A stretch of DNA of 64,000 bases from Venturia oleaginea. Its lineage: Eukaryota > Ascomycota > Dothideomycetes > Venturiales > Venturiaceae. The notes under the pieces were generated by a model. It was not told the DNA's origin. It did no database searches and worked only from the letters and a program-made list of their open reading frames with translations. The stretch lies in contig JABMLP010000022.1 of assembly GCA_013176395.1 (NCBI GenBank), positions 372,001-436,000 of the forward strand. The letters are read 5' to 3'. This document shows, one piece after another, positions 42,191 through 52,797 of this stretch. How positions within the stretch are numbered: the stretch's first letter is position 1; every line of letters starts with the position of its first letter. The position numbers were made by a program, and so were the translations under genes.

Positions 42191-45100
42191 TTACTTCCCA
42201 CCTCTCCTCCCATCCCCATGCATCTCTACAAACCTCATCTGTCCCGTCGCCGGCGGTGGCGGTGGCGGTGGCGGTGGCACATCCGTTCTCTCCTTCTCTG
42301 TTTCTCTTTCTTGCCCATTCATAGGTGCAGGCGCTATCGATGATCGAGACCCCTGACTCGCTTGATTTTGCGAAAAAGCAGGAGGAACCTTGCCATGTGA
42401 AGGATGTCGTTGATGCCCTTGGGATGGAGGCTGAGGCATTATCTGCTGGCCCTGCCCTTGTGGCTGTGTTTGTTGTTGTTGATGAGCTTGTGGTGGAGCC
42501 TGAGATTTAGAGCTTTGACGGCTGTGCCCTTGAGGTGGGTTTCGTGACGGTGGTGGACGCTCTGGATCAAATGGTGGATTCAAAAAGTGCGCGAATGTGA
42601 GGCCTGGGATTTGCTGCTGCTGCTGATGCGGCCGTGGTTGTGGGCCTTGTTGTTGTGGAGGTGGCGGTGGCGGTGGCGGTAAGAAATGGGGTGGCTGCTG
42701 AGAAGGGCCCCGGGTTTGCTGTGGTTGATTTGGACCTTGATGTTGGACTTGTTGTTGGAGAGGAGATCCCTGGTGCTGCTGAGGAGGTCCTTGTTGTTGG
42801 GGCCCCTGAGGCGGTGGCGGGCCTTGGTTTTGATTTTGGAGAGCAGGTCCTTGTTGGAATTGAGGAGGCGGAGGGCCTTGGGGCTGAAATTGAGGAGAAC
42901 CTTGATGGTAGTGAGAAGGTGGGCCTTGGTGCTGTCCATTAGGCGCAGGAGATAATTGCTTCTGTAACAATCGTGAAGATGGAAGACCATATTCGGGCCT
43001 GTATGATGGGGGTCCATTGGAAGGTAGCGTTGGAGGATAGGGTTGCAAATGACGACTCTGCTGTAAACCATTGTCTCGGTCCTTGTGTGTGTCTCGTTGC
43101 TCGGCCATGACATCCTCCAATCGTCGACGCTGTGGTGGTTGTACGTTTGCAAGGTGCATGTCTTGCACTTGTGCGCCAGTTATCGTCCCAGAAGACGGAA
43201 TTGGCGCAAGAGTTCTACCCGGGGCTGCAGCTGGCGTGCGTGCAGGCGCTCTCGTAGATGGACGCCACGAACTGGTGCCAGGAATAGTAGGCCGAGGCTG
43301 TTGAACGTGAACGGTAAAGGTACCGAATCCGCCGCCAGGTGGCGTAGACTGTTTTTTCCGGCCATTTGAAGACAGTGGGCGCGAAACAGTCCCTGGTTGA
43401 GCCACAGGTTGCGTCGATTCTGGAGGTGCGGGCCTCATAATCGTCTGATACAGACCAGATGGTTGAGCAGCAGCATTGGGATCGCTGACATAACCATGTA
43501 TTCTTTTCAGTGGTGCATCATGCTGAGCTTGCATTGAAGGCGGAGGTTGCGGTTGGGAGTGATTGGGAGGGAGGAAGGTATAGGTAGGCTGTGGCAATGA
43601 TGAAACAGTTTGACCAGGAGGCACGGGTCCAAATGTGTGTTGTATGGAATTTTTCGTGGGAGAGGTAGCAAAAGAACCTCTGTGCGCCTGTTTTGGAGAT
43701 GGAGCATACTGATGGGGACCTTGAGTGGGCGACGGTGGGTAAGAGCCAGGATTTCTTTGCGTTGGCGAAGCTGCAAAAGAACCAGAACGTGAATGTGAAT
43801 GGAATTGGGTTGGCGGAGGCTGACTGAATGGATGTTGACTTGATAGCGGCCAGCCTGGTTGAGGATTTTGCTGTTGCTGGATCTGTTGATATTGTTGCTC
43901 ATTCCGCTGGAGAATCTGAGCTCGCTGAATTTGATTCTGTGCCTCCCAATATCCGCCACCTGCTGGAGGACCAGAAGGCGGGTAATGATAGACCCCACGC
44001 GAAGATTTCCTCTCTGGCTCTTCTATTGGTTTTCTTGCTTCGGTCGAATCAGCGCCTCTGCCTTGGGCTTGGGCTTCGTGGCTCGATTGTTTTTGCTTCC
44101 CTATGTTAGCGATGGCTCCTCTCTTTTGTGGAGATTCAGAACTTACGAGATCCATGGCCTGGTGTATATCGCTAGCGTTTTGTTCATTTTGAAACGATGC
44201 AGCAATAGATTCTCCTTCCTGTATTTTGTCTGCTGACTTCCTTTGTCTCTTTGGAGTCTTCTTGACAGGAGAAGATCCGTTCTGCAAGGGTTTTGGACCT
44301 TCCCACTCCATGAGAGCTGGCTTCCCAACAACCTCGGACTCAATAGATGGTGTCGCCAAAGGGGCAGAGGTAGGTGTATTCCCGCCTTCTAAGCCTGCTT
44401 CTGACGATTGCGTGGCCCCTTCAGGTCCAGGGGTGCTAAACTTCGATTTTCGTGGACCCTTCTTGACACCAGCATCAGAACGAGGTTGAGTATTCTTGCT
44501 TCCCGGAGGTCGACCTCTTCGCTTGATCGGTTCAGGAGACTTCCCATCCGCTTCACTACTTGTGGTCACGGCAGCACTTTCTTCGCGGAGTTGACGAATC
44601 CGACTTTGCATAGCAGCTTGGCTTTGCATCGCAGCTTTATCCGCCGCACTTGGCCGCCCTCGCTTTTTAGGAGGCGGCGCATCGAGATCAGGTGTGCCTT
44701 GACTAAGAACACGCTTCATAGCTTGTGGACGAGCCGCAGCTGGTATTGGCTCGCCATCATACCTCTGAACAACTTTCGTCCGTCTCCTGATTGCATATCC
44801 CTCAGTGCCAGTACCTTCCCCTTCAGTAGCCTCGGCACCTGTATCCTTTCGTCGGAACACAGCTTCACGGCGGTCTCGCAATTCTCGGCCTCCAATGCGA
44901 CCAGGGCCAGTCTTTCGTTGGCGGAAAGGATCCTGTTGACCTGGCAACTTTTTAGGATCGTAGTCATAACCGTACAAGTAAGCCTCCTTCTGATCTTCGA
45001 ATATCTGCTGGTCAATAGGTAAGCGACCACCAGTGACAGGCTTTTTGGGCGGGTTTGCAGCAGGAGCAGTCCGCAACTCGAGGTACAAGTATTCGTCTTG

Positions 45101-46054
45101 CCAGGATTTTAGTGCTCGTTGCGTATTGAGGGCGAGCTCATACAATACGGCACTGTCTCGATTTGCTGGTTGTAACTTTGTGAGAGCTTCGATAAACTTC
45201 TGTGGATCTGTCATCGGCGCGAACCGTTTTTTGTAGATAAAATCAGCCTCGTCCTCGCAGTCTGCTCTGTCTGGATCTGGAAGACGGTCCAAAAAGGGTT
45301 CGGGAAATTCAGAATCCGACAATTCTCCTTCATCGATGATTTCGGGTGGAGGAATCCTTTCCTCTTCCCGCAGTTCGGCTTGAGATGCATCATCTCTAGT
45401 TATGGTAGGAGTTGGAAGATGCTCATGACCTGGCTCGCCTTCGATGGTAGACAATTCATCATCATCTACTGAGTGTAGTTCTTCGCGTGTAGAATTTCTG
45501 CTCCGCGATTGTCGTTCTGGCTTCACTTGGGCCCCTGAGGAAGTGGCAGAGCTGACGCGCTTTCGTATGTTTTTATTGTGCCGAGAACTCTCCGACTTGG
45601 GAACCCATTTTTTCACAATTTCTCTTTTTGGCTCGGGACGATAGAATCCTCGGGCTTTTTGAGGAACCCAATCCTCAACTTCAGTCTCGGTCCAGTCGCT
45701 GCCATAGCTAGCGGGAGGACGTTTTCCATTCGAATTTGTTTGTCGGGACTCGGGCGAACCGAGACCGTATTGAGAATGGGCTTCAGATGCACTTCTTGAT
45801 CTCTCGTCGTCGTGATCTGAATCTTCTGGATGCCATCTGTCGAAGTGGCCAGGCGTGAGACCGGAAATGACAAGGATGGGCCGAGCCCATGTCGCGATCA
45901 CAGGAGGAGCATCCTGAGTACGGTTTTCGGAATCTGTAAAAACTGTTGCCAGTGATCGCGTAGTCTTTCTCGTTCCAGTCAAATCGATTTTCGTAGTTTT
46001 GGTAGGAGAGCCTTTCATCGGATGCGCTGTTAACCTTGGTCTGCCTCTGGGCAT
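42191..46054 (-). CDS. Large AT-hook, Pro/Gln-rich nuclear protein (1287 aa)
   Basis: A single long frame. The ATG at 46054 (MPRGRPRLTAHPMKG) is chosen because the frame further upstream opens only with TTG. Three AT-hook cores are visible: PRGRPR at the very start, KKRGRPSAADK (about residue 470) and KRRGRPPGSK (about residue 515), implying binding to AT-rich DNA. The first 350 residues are mixed and charged, with GLTPGHFDRWHPED, WTETEVEDWVPQKARGFYRPEP and FIEALTKLQPANRDSAVLYELALNTQRAL as ordered islands. Residues after about 700 are low-complexity, dominated by Gln, Pro, Gly and Ser with many QQ and PPP runs, as in transcription co-regulators. A splice-like segment occurs near 44147-44102 but removing it would break the frame. 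I do not know a characterised orthologue; chromatin or transcription function is inferred. Confidence 0.8.
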   Translation of the reverse strand: MPRGRPRLTAHPMKGSPTKTTKIDLTGTRKTTRSLATVFTDSENRTQDAPPVIATWARPILVISGLTPGHFDRWHPEDSDHDDERSRSASEAHSQYGLGSPESRQTNSNGKRPPASYGSDWTETEVEDWVPQKARGFYRPEPKREIVKKWVPKSESSRHNKNIRKRVSSATSSGAQVKPERQSRSRNSTREELHSVDDDELSTIEGEPGHEHLPTPTITRDDASQAELREEERIPPPEIIDEGELSDSEFPEPFLDRLPDPDRADCEDEADFIYKKRFAPMTDPQKFIEALTKLQPANRDSAVLYELALNTQRALKSWQDEYLYLELRTAPAANPPKKPVTGGRLPIDQQIFEDQKEAYLYGYDYDPKKLPGQQDPFRQRKTGPGRIGGRELRDRREAVFRRKDTGAEATEGEGTGTEGYAIRRRTKVVQRYDGEPIPAAARPQAMKRVLSQGTPDLDAPPPKKRGRPSAADKAAMQSQAAMQSRIRQLREESAAVTTSSEADGKSPEPIKRRGRPPGSKNTQPRSDAGVKKGPRKSKFSTPGPEGATQSSEAGLEGGNTPTSAPLATPSIESEVVGKPALMEWEGPKPLQNGSSPVKKTPKRQRKSADKIQEGESIAASFQNEQNASDIHQAMDLVSSESPQKRGAIANIGKQKQSSHEAQAQGRGADSTEARKPIEEPERKSSRGVYHYPPSGPPAGGGYWEAQNQIQRAQILQRNEQQYQQIQQQQNPQPGWPLSSQHPFSQPPPTQFHSHSRSGSFAASPTQRNPGSYPPSPTQGPHQYAPSPKQAHRGSFATSPTKNSIQHTFGPVPPGQTVSSLPQPTYTFLPPNHSQPQPPPSMQAQHDAPLKRIHGYVSDPNAAAQPSGLYQTIMRPAPPESTQPVAQPGTVSRPLSSNGRKKQSTPPGGGFGTFTVHVQQPRPTIPGTSSWRPSTRAPARTPAAAPGRTLAPIPSSGTITGAQVQDMHLANVQPPQRRRLEDVMAEQRDTHKDRDNGLQQSRHLQPYPPTLPSNGPPSYRPEYGLPSSRLLQKQLSPAPNGQHQGPPSHYHQGSPQFQPQGPPPPQFQQGPALQNQNQGPPPPQGPQQQGPPQQHQGSPLQQQVQHQGPNQPQQTRGPSQQPPHFLPPPPPPPPQQQGPQPRPHQQQQQIPGLTFAHFLNPPFDPERPPPSRNPPQGHSRQSSKSQAPPQAHQQQQTQPQGQGQQIMPQPPSQGHQRHPSHGKVPPAFSQNQASQGSRSSIAPAPMNGQERETEKERTDVPPPPPPPPPATGQMRFVEMHGDGRRGGK

Positions 46055-46603
46055 TGTGATGAAGACCCGACGTTGGACGAATGAATCCAAAGTGAGAAAC
46101 CAAAGCTGTAAGATATATTTCGACAGTCCAAGTGATCAAGAGCCAGTGTCAAATCACCATCGCATGGAATCGTCTGATGATAGATTCAATTGTGGTGATA
46201 TAGGACGAAACACGGTTCATGTGGCCAGACGCAGGATTCGATACAGCCAGGCGAGACGAGAGACAACGATGAAGGAATTTCGCCGCCGCGGAACCGGTTG
46301 GAATGGGTTTGATATGGAGTAGACGAGTCGTTCGCAAAGCAGACGATGGGATCTTTCGTGCTGGGATTGTGAGTACCGTTTGTATTCTTTTCATCCCTCG
46401 CATTCCAACTTTACATCTCAACTTTACTCCTAGCACCCATGCGGCATTAGCGTTTCACCTTGCCCCTTTGAGCCAGCAATCAACATCTCGCAGGCTCCCC
46501 ACACCTGTCATCGTCAACATATATACAAACCACCATAACATACTTTGTGTATTCTGCGCCCTTTGAGATTCAATATACACACATTGCCCGTAAACAATCA
46601 ACC
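46055..46603. promoter_or_regulatory. Bidirectional upstream region, AT-hook gene and MTC1
   Basis: 549 bp between divergent starts. A CT/CA-rich leader precedes the MTC1 ATG, as common in highly expressed fungal genes. No specific element identified. Confidence 0.45.
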
Positions 46604-48196
46604 ATGGCTCAGAAGAAAGCCCTCACCGACGAAGAGCTCCTAGCTCAATTCGAGGACCTAGGCGGCAAGAGTACTACTGCCTCAGCACCGGCAAAGGGAG
46701 CAAAGTCAACCTCAACAAAGTCCAGCGCTCCTCTCGCATCCGACGACCCTCTAGCAGAACTAGAGAACCTCGCAAACTTCAAGCCAACCAGTCGCCCAAA
46801 CACGCCAAAGCTGTCCTTGAATCAAAGAAATCAAGCTGGTGTAGCTACCCCAAGCTCTACTGCATCTGCGCGAACCAGCGAAGATAAACCAAGAAATCTG
46901 CCTAGGAAATCGGGAGAGAGTATGAGATCTTATCATCAGGGATTGACGCCGACTTCAGAGGAGGAAAGGGCCGAGGAGGATGCACAGCATGCTAAAGCTG
47001 AGCTTGAGCAGCAGGAGAAAGCTGCTGCTAGTTCTGGTGCTGGTGGATGGGGAGGTTGGTTCAGCGGGATTACTGCTGCCGCGTCGGCTGCTGCGAAGCA
47101 AGCTGAGGCTGCCGTGAAGGAGATTCAGAAGAACGAGGAGGCTCAGAAATGGGCTGAGCAGATGAGGGGCAACGTTGGTGCACTCAGAGGTTTGGGTATG
47201 TCCATCATTATATTTATGCTAATTTTTGAACTATGCATGCTAATATCACTGTTAGGAGGCGACTTGCGATCGCGAGCCTTGCCAACTTTTACCAACCTGA
47301 TCAACACTCTCGCTCCACCAATCTCACAACATGAGCGCCTACAAATCCACATCACCCACGATCTCGTTGGATATCCCTCCCTCGACCCTAACATATACTC
47401 CACCTTCTCACGCGTGATGTCCCAGGTTGAAGGCGGCGATCTACTTGTCATCCAGCGCGGCTCAGAATCAGGACATCGCAGAGCATCAGACGCTGGATTC
47501 CGTGGAGGCTCGTCGGGGTGGAATGATGGCCCGTGGTGGCGCGACGGAGGAGTAAAGCGAGATCTTGGAACAGTGCAAGGATTGAGGGAAGGAACCAAGT
47601 TGGTACGCATAAGCGCCGAGTCATATTCAAACGAGTTCTTTGCTGCAAGAGGGGGTCTAGAAGAAGCGGCGAAGCAAGCGACACATAATCTCAGCGAGAC
47701 AAATCCGGTGCGGAGCAGTGACATCTTCCTTGCCATTCAAGCAATCGGATATGAAATGGATGACGAGCTATTTGCAGGTCCAACGGAAGAGAAGGCAGAA
47801 ACTGGTCTGCAAGAGACGGACGAGAAGGATGAGGTCATCGCTTTTGCGGTATATCTACACGACCCTATCCACGGCATCTCATTCAAGGCTATTTCGCAAG
47901 CATTCCCCAAAAAGTGGATACAATGGATGGACGCAGAGAATGTCTCTGGCCCAGACAATCAACTGCCCGAGGAGATTGTGGAGATTATCCAAAGCGGCGG
48001 AGTAGATCCTCGAGAATGGGTCAGTGAATGGCTGGAAGAGATCATTAGTCTCACAGTAGGCGTAGTTGCACAGCGATATGTAGCGAGGAGAATGGGTGTA
48101 GGCGAGGGTGGAATCGGTCGTGGTAAAGCTCCAAGACAAGAGCTTACGGATGTTGGTCCTGATGAGGCTGCGCGAGCTGGTATCAATTATGCTTGA
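46604..48196 (+). CDS. MTC1: MTC1, maintenance of telomere capping protein 1 (510 aa)
   Basis: Fungal protein named for a genetic link to telomere capping in yeast; it is cytosolic or COPI-vesicle associated there and its molecular role is open. Exons 46604-47195 and 47256-48196. The first 170 residues are disordered, with ALTDEELLAQFEDLGG, DDPLAELENLANFKP and SRPNTPKLSLNQR as conserved islands; then an Ala-rich amphipathic stretch (GGWGGWFSGITAAASAAAKQ) and the globular Mtc1 domain (LRSRALPTFTNLINTLAPPI, HERLQIHITHDLVGYPSLD, GGDLLVIQRG, AESYSNEFFAARGG and the C-terminal EWVSEWLEEIISLTVGVVAQRYVARRMG). The 60-nt intron (GTATGT to TTAG, with TGCTAAT branch-like sites) is a multiple of three with no stop, so the unspliced frame also stays open. 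Start and length are normal. Confidence 0.92.
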   Translation: MAQKKALTDEELLAQFEDLGGKSTTASAPAKGAKSTSTKSSAPLASDDPLAELENLANFKPTSRPNTPKLSLNQRNQAGVATPSSTASARTSEDKPRNLPRKSGESMRSYHQGLTPTSEEERAEEDAQHAKAELEQQEKAAASSGAGGWGGWFSGITAAASAAAKQAEAAVKEIQKNEEAQKWAEQMRGNVGALRGLGMSIIIFMLIFELCMLISLLGGDLRSRALPTFTNLINTLAPPISQHERLQIHITHDLVGYPSLDPNIYSTFSRVMSQVEGGDLLVIQRGSESGHRRASDAGFRGGSSGWNDGPWWRDGGVKRDLGTVQGLREGTKLVRISAESYSNEFFAARGGLEEAAKQATHNLSETNPVRSSDIFLAIQAIGYEMDDELFAGPTEEKAETGLQETDEKDEVIAFAVYLHDPIHGISFKAISQAFPKKWIQWMDAENVSGPDNQLPEEIVEIIQSGGVDPREWVSEWLEEIISLTVGVVAQRYVARRMGVGEGGIGRGKAPRQELTDVGPDEAARAGINYA

Positions 48197-48474
48197 GCTC
48201 GCGCAGTTGGACAGAAGGGTGAAAGGCGTTTGAAGTGTGGTGTGAGTATTCATCGTACTCGATCTTGGTTTGACATGGATGGGTATCTTCGATAGTCTGC
48301 GCGTCCTTTGATACATCACAGTAATACCTCTTGAGTTCCCTGTACTCATGTATATTATATCAATTCCACCCCATGCGCCGGCTAATGCAAAGAGAAAATC
48401 GCAAATTTCCATACTCCCAAAACGCCATACCAGAGATCCCTCTTCGCACGCAGGAGTCCCAGCCATGAAGAGAC

Positions 48475-48887
48475 TTAAACAACAACCTCCCCACTCTTAA
48501 TCTCCCTCGCAGCCGGCGCCTCAATCTTACCCTTCTTACTCCCCACCCTAACAACCCTCCTCTCCCCATCCCTCAACTTATCCCTCTCCTTCTTTCCCTT
48601 CTTGCCGCCCACCAGCATCTCTAGATGTCCTGCTTTTTCGGCGAGGTTACGCTCCGTCATGGCGTTTAGACCTGAGGAGTGAGTCTTTGTGAGTTCGCGT
48701 CTGCGGACTATTTTGGCCTTTTTGGGGGCGATGATGCGGGAGCCGCGGCGGGTGAGGGCGTTGGAGGCGGGTCTGGAGAGGGAAGGTTAGTGATTTGGGT
48801 AAGAGATGAGGAACGATGGAGGGAGCGCTACTTTTTTGATTTTGTGCCGAGGCCGGCGTTGGCTTTCTTTATGGAGCCTTGTGCCAT
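48475..48887 (-). CDS. UPF0390 family small basic protein (117 aa)
   Basis: Two exons, 48887-48832 and 48772-48475, joined with phase 2 (GTAGCG donor, CCAG acceptor). The spliced protein starts MAQGSIKKANAGLG and continues KPASNALTRRGSRIIAPKKAKIVRRREL, then LNAMTERNLAEKAGHLEMLVGGKKGKK. This is the pattern of the UPF0390 / C19orf53-like family (DUF2462), small highly basic proteins probably nucleolar or ribosome-related, though their function is not established. The C-terminus is Lys/Arg-rich and then Glu/Val-ended. Only 317 bp separate its start from the P450 gene on the same strand. Confidence 0.85.
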
Positions 48888-49204
48888 TGTTGTGGTTTGC
48901 GATTGTGTTTTGGAGGGAGATTTTTTTGGTGGAGGGCATCGATTTGCGTGGACCCTGGATCTCAGGCGGGTTGCGCGTTCACTCCCAGGACTCTCAACTT
49001 TCAACTTCCAATCCTCAACACTGGGATCCTGAAGAGCTTGGAACCGCTCAATTCAAATGCTCTGGAGATTTTCAGGAGATTCTCAAATAGGATATTCTTG
49101 AAACGCTCACTACGCGACTTGGGCTTACTAATTGCTCCCGGCAAGGTTAACATTTACAGAGACACTGGTCAGAAGCAACAGTCGTCAATTCTATTGCATT
49201 CTGT

Positions 49205-50575
49205 CTACACTTCGAATTTCAAGGGACAACTTATGATACCCATCTCAGGCATACGAGAGTACTCCAGCTCGCCATCCACCTCCCACCCCTTGGTCTTACC
49301 CAAGAGCACTCGCAGCGCCGTCTGTAGAGCCAACTTCGCCAGCGGCATTCCCACACATCGATGTTTCCCTTTTCCGAACCCCAGATGGCTCGCTATATTC
49401 TCTCTATTGAGCACAAATTCATGAGGATTCTCAAATTGCGCCGGGTCGCGATTGGCAGCGCAATAGGTCATTGTGACCGGCTCACCTGGCTTGATTGTTC
49501 GTCCGTGGATAGTCGTCTCTTTGGAGACTGTGCGCGCGAAGCCACGGTAGGGAACGTACATTCGGACAAACTCTTCGACGGCCGCCGGGATGTCGCTAGG
49601 CGTCTCGCGAAGCTTTTGCTGTAATGATGTGTCTTCGCCAAGATGGGCGCACATCGCGCCGAGAAGAATGGATGGCGCGACCATACCTACGACAAGCGAT
49701 TGTCTCAGAGCACCACTGAACGCAGTTAGCAGTTTACACTGTCCGAAGTCAGAGGTATACTCACACAAGATGAATCTCCTCCAATTGCTCACCATTCGCG
49801 TTCCTCTCCAACAACAGCGAACTCGCCGGATCCTCCTCAGGGTCTCGAGGATTCGTCCTCCTATCCTCGAGCAACCCCCGTGCAATATGATAAAGCTTCT
49901 CACTTTCCCTAGTGACTTCCTCCCCATCCATCCTCCTCCAAGCATTCACCCACGCTGCAGCCGCCTTGGCCAAATGGGGCGCCGTCTCTGGGTCCAAATT
50001 CAACCACTCCGTTTCCACCCACGCAGAATACAACGCGCCGAATTGTGTGCATATATTGCCTTCGCCCTTTTCTAGTAGGGGTGCCAATTCCTCTTCAGCG
50101 TGACGTATGAGGAAAGGTTCTAGACGATTTATACGGGTGGCTTTGAGAGTGCGGTCGAGGGCTGTGCGGTAAGGCGTATGATGTGGTGCATCGAAATTCA
50201 AAGGTGGGCGACGAATTCCTCGCGGGTCTGAGGGCACAACCGCCTTGACGGACGATATGAAGGTAGAGGAATCTTGGGCGGCGGCTTTGATATCTTCGTA
50301 TCTTTTTCACGTCGTCAGTGTTCTCTTCGTTTCTCCCTCTTGATTAACGTTTGTGATGGTTATAGGCAAACGTACTTTGTCAAAAGCCAGTATCCATTAT
50401 ACTGGTTCGTCCATGCCACAGGACATTTCGACCGCAGCATATCATACTCCTCATAAATCCTGGCTGGGTCATAAGCAATGACAGCTTCATTGTTATCAAT
50501 ATTGAATTGCAGCTCCTCGAGTCCGGATTTCTCATTGAGCTGCACGGCAGCGCCTGGACATGTAGTTATGGCCAT
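49205..50575 (-). CDS. Soluble bacterial-type cytochrome P450 (415 aa)
   Basis: A heme monooxygenase-fold protein without a membrane anchor. Exons 50575-50376, 50301-49765 and 49715-49205. The ATG at 50575 (MAITTCPGAA) is chosen because the frame upstream opens with TTG. Features: RRPPLNFDAPHHTPYR, typical of P450cam-like C-helix regions that hold the heme propionates; the K-helix ExxR (EEFVRMYVPYRGFAR); and the Cys-ligand loop FGKGKHRCVGMPLAKLALQ (about residues 360-380). The I-helix reads VVGMVAPSILLG, so the usual acid-threonine pair is absent. About 415 aa is the size of bacterial class I enzymes rather than fungal microsomal ones (about 520 aa). No redox partner gene adjoins. Substrate unknown; origin by horizontal transfer is a possibility shared by other such fungal P450s. 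The acceptor of intron 1 (AAAG) is weak, but the joined sequence KYEDIKAAAQD fits. Confidence 0.88.
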
Positions 50576-51270
50576 ATTCAGCTGGATGGAGGCTATCGAA
50601 GAAGAATTTTGCGCGTGGCATAAAGATCTCCCTTCAGGCTGTTGCTGTCGAACCAATCTAACCGTTCAGGGTTATCCGATGTCAGGATTTGAAAATGGCT
50701 AGGGCTGATCCCTGCCTACTTTCTATTTTTTGGGGCCGTTCATTCGAGGCGGGATTCGCATTCGCTCTCTGTTTGTGTATTGTGCAAAGGCAGATGAGTT
50801 GGGACATCAACTTCAACTATCGTAAGTACAGGTGTTTGATTCACACAGCAAAAGGAAAATCTTAATTCTCCAGTTGAAATTAGGGGTCTTTGAAATCTCG
50901 GCGATGTGGCAATGAAAATCTTAGAAAGAACATTTTCTTCGTTCTTGCTCTTGGCATTGGACTTGATGTATCTTATTTATTACTTCGAAGTGGTGTTTAT
51001 GGCGAACTCTGCACTACTAATTAAGTAAGTGGATCTCTTCGACTGAAGAAGCTAGTACTGATGATACAATAGATTCGGTATTTACGTCTGTACAATAAAA
51101 AAGTTTATTGAAAATGAGAGAGTCATTAGGATAATAGGGTATATAGTACAGAGCCAGCCACCAAACCAAACCAAACCAAATCAGGAGTCGCATTCTGCCC
51201 AAAAACCCAAATCAAACCAATCCCACCGACCGACAAAAGAACCATATCCAAACGAAATACCAATCTCCAC
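50576..51270. other. Intergenic, no gene recognised
   Basis: AT-rich upstream region of the P450 gene and downstream end of the RGS gene. An ACCAA microsatellite lies near 51160-51180. Confidence 0.5.
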
Positions 51271-52797
51271 TCAATAAAAACCCCCATGCGGCACGGCACA
51301 GAAAATCCCTACCAAAACCGCACTAGCAACAAAAGCCCCAATCAAACTCTGAATAAAAATCGTATCCTGGATCTGCCTCAAACTCGGCTCCTCAATCCAC
51401 ATCTCCCGATCAAAAACCTTGCGCACAACATTCTTCTTCTCGTACGTCGCAACCCACGGTTCATCCTCGTAGCTGTTCCGCCCAGACGAAAGACTGTCCA
51501 TGGAATTATTCTTCATACCGCTCTCGTCCGAATACCTGGGCGCCTCTGCGTCCTCAAAGAGTTCCCAAGGACGTAAATGGCGATGGTGCATCCCGTGCAG
51601 AACAATGCACATACCCTTCCACGCCGCAAAGAGGGTAGAAATACCGATTAAGAACGGGATGAGGGCGATGGCTCGCCACCCTCTACCGGCGCTGGAAAGC
51701 GTAATGAGGACGCCGACGATGATGCCGACGAGGGTTAGGGAGACGCCTAGGCCGCGGGCGAAGATGACGCGGGCGCGGTTGCCGTTGCAGATGGACCAGC
51801 GGATGAAGTTTGGGTGGGCTTGGCGGCGGAGGGTGTATTCTATTGTTGTTAGGACGTTGCGGAAGGCGGAGGGGTGGGTTGTTGCTTCTAGGGCGTGCAA
51901 GAGGGCGGTGCGTTCGCGGCCGGAGAGGTTTAGTTGTCGCGGGGCGCCGTCGGCGATGTAGATGGTGATTATGCGGGAGATTTCTTCGCGGAAGGGTTGG
52001 ATTGTGACTGGAGCGGTATGGTAAGCTTTGTTTCGTTTTGAAGAATGGTGGGAGCATGAGGTGAGGTGAATGACTGTTTGTCATGACGAGGTATATCGCA
52101 TACTGGGTAAGAAGAGGCATGATGAGAGAAACTTACAAGGTTGGAATTTGCACCCGGCTTCTTCGAAGGCGGTCGATGCTTCGGTGGTATGATTCGTTCG
52201 GATCGTTCCTGTGCCCATGGTACTGTGCTTACTGGAATCTAGAGACGCCTTCTCTGATATTTCGGCCTGCGAATCACCAAAGGGATTCTTTTTCTCAGAC
52301 TGAGCACTAAGTGGACCAGGTGCAAGATCTTGGCTTTGCAGAATTTTGTTTGCTACTACAGCAAGAGGCTTCTCCTTTGCGGCGTTGCGGATGTTTGTGG
52401 CGTCGGCCTCTTCCTGAGCCTGCGTCCATTCCGGTGAGAGAGCTTTCTCGCTGGCTGGAAGATCCTCGAAGCGCTTGATGTAGTCCTTGAACCACATATA
52501 GAATTGCAGGTTCTCAGCAGAGTGCTCGACATACTTTAGAAAGTCCATGAAGTCACGGATGGTGACGGGCTAGACGAGGTTGGTCAGGTGTTTTCGTGTT
52601 TTTTTTTCCTTTGGAAAGACAATACTTACTGGGCAGGTTCCTCCAGAAACGATGGTGTCAAAAGACAGAGCTTCGGGAATACCATGGCTAGATGCAGTGC
52701 TTCCTGAATCGACGGATTCAGTAAAGGACCCAGTCTTTTCTGTCCCATTCATTGAGTTCATGTAAGGAGGTCTGGTGTAAGTCAATGAGTAAACCAT
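51271..52797 (-). CDS. RGS-domain membrane protein, RAX1-like (445 aa)
   Basis: Three exons: 52797-52630, 52569-52137 and 52007-51271 (GTAAGT donors, CTAG and CCAG acceptors). The N-terminus has YTRPPYMNSM and a Thr/Ser-rich part. An RGS-type fold begins at PVTIRDFMDFLKYVEHSAENLQFYMWFKDYI (about residues 57-87) and resumes after a long disordered insertion as FTIQPFREEISRIITIYI and HALEATTHPSAFRNVLTTIEYTLRRQAHPNF. The C-terminal part has three hydrophobic segments (VSLTLVGIIVGVLITL, AIALIPFLIGISTLFAAW and SLIGAFVASAVLVGIFCAV). This split RGS plus C-terminal membrane anchor matches fungal Rax1-like proteins, which in yeast mark cell poles for bud-site selection. GAP activity on a G-alpha is not certain. 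Confidence 0.85.
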
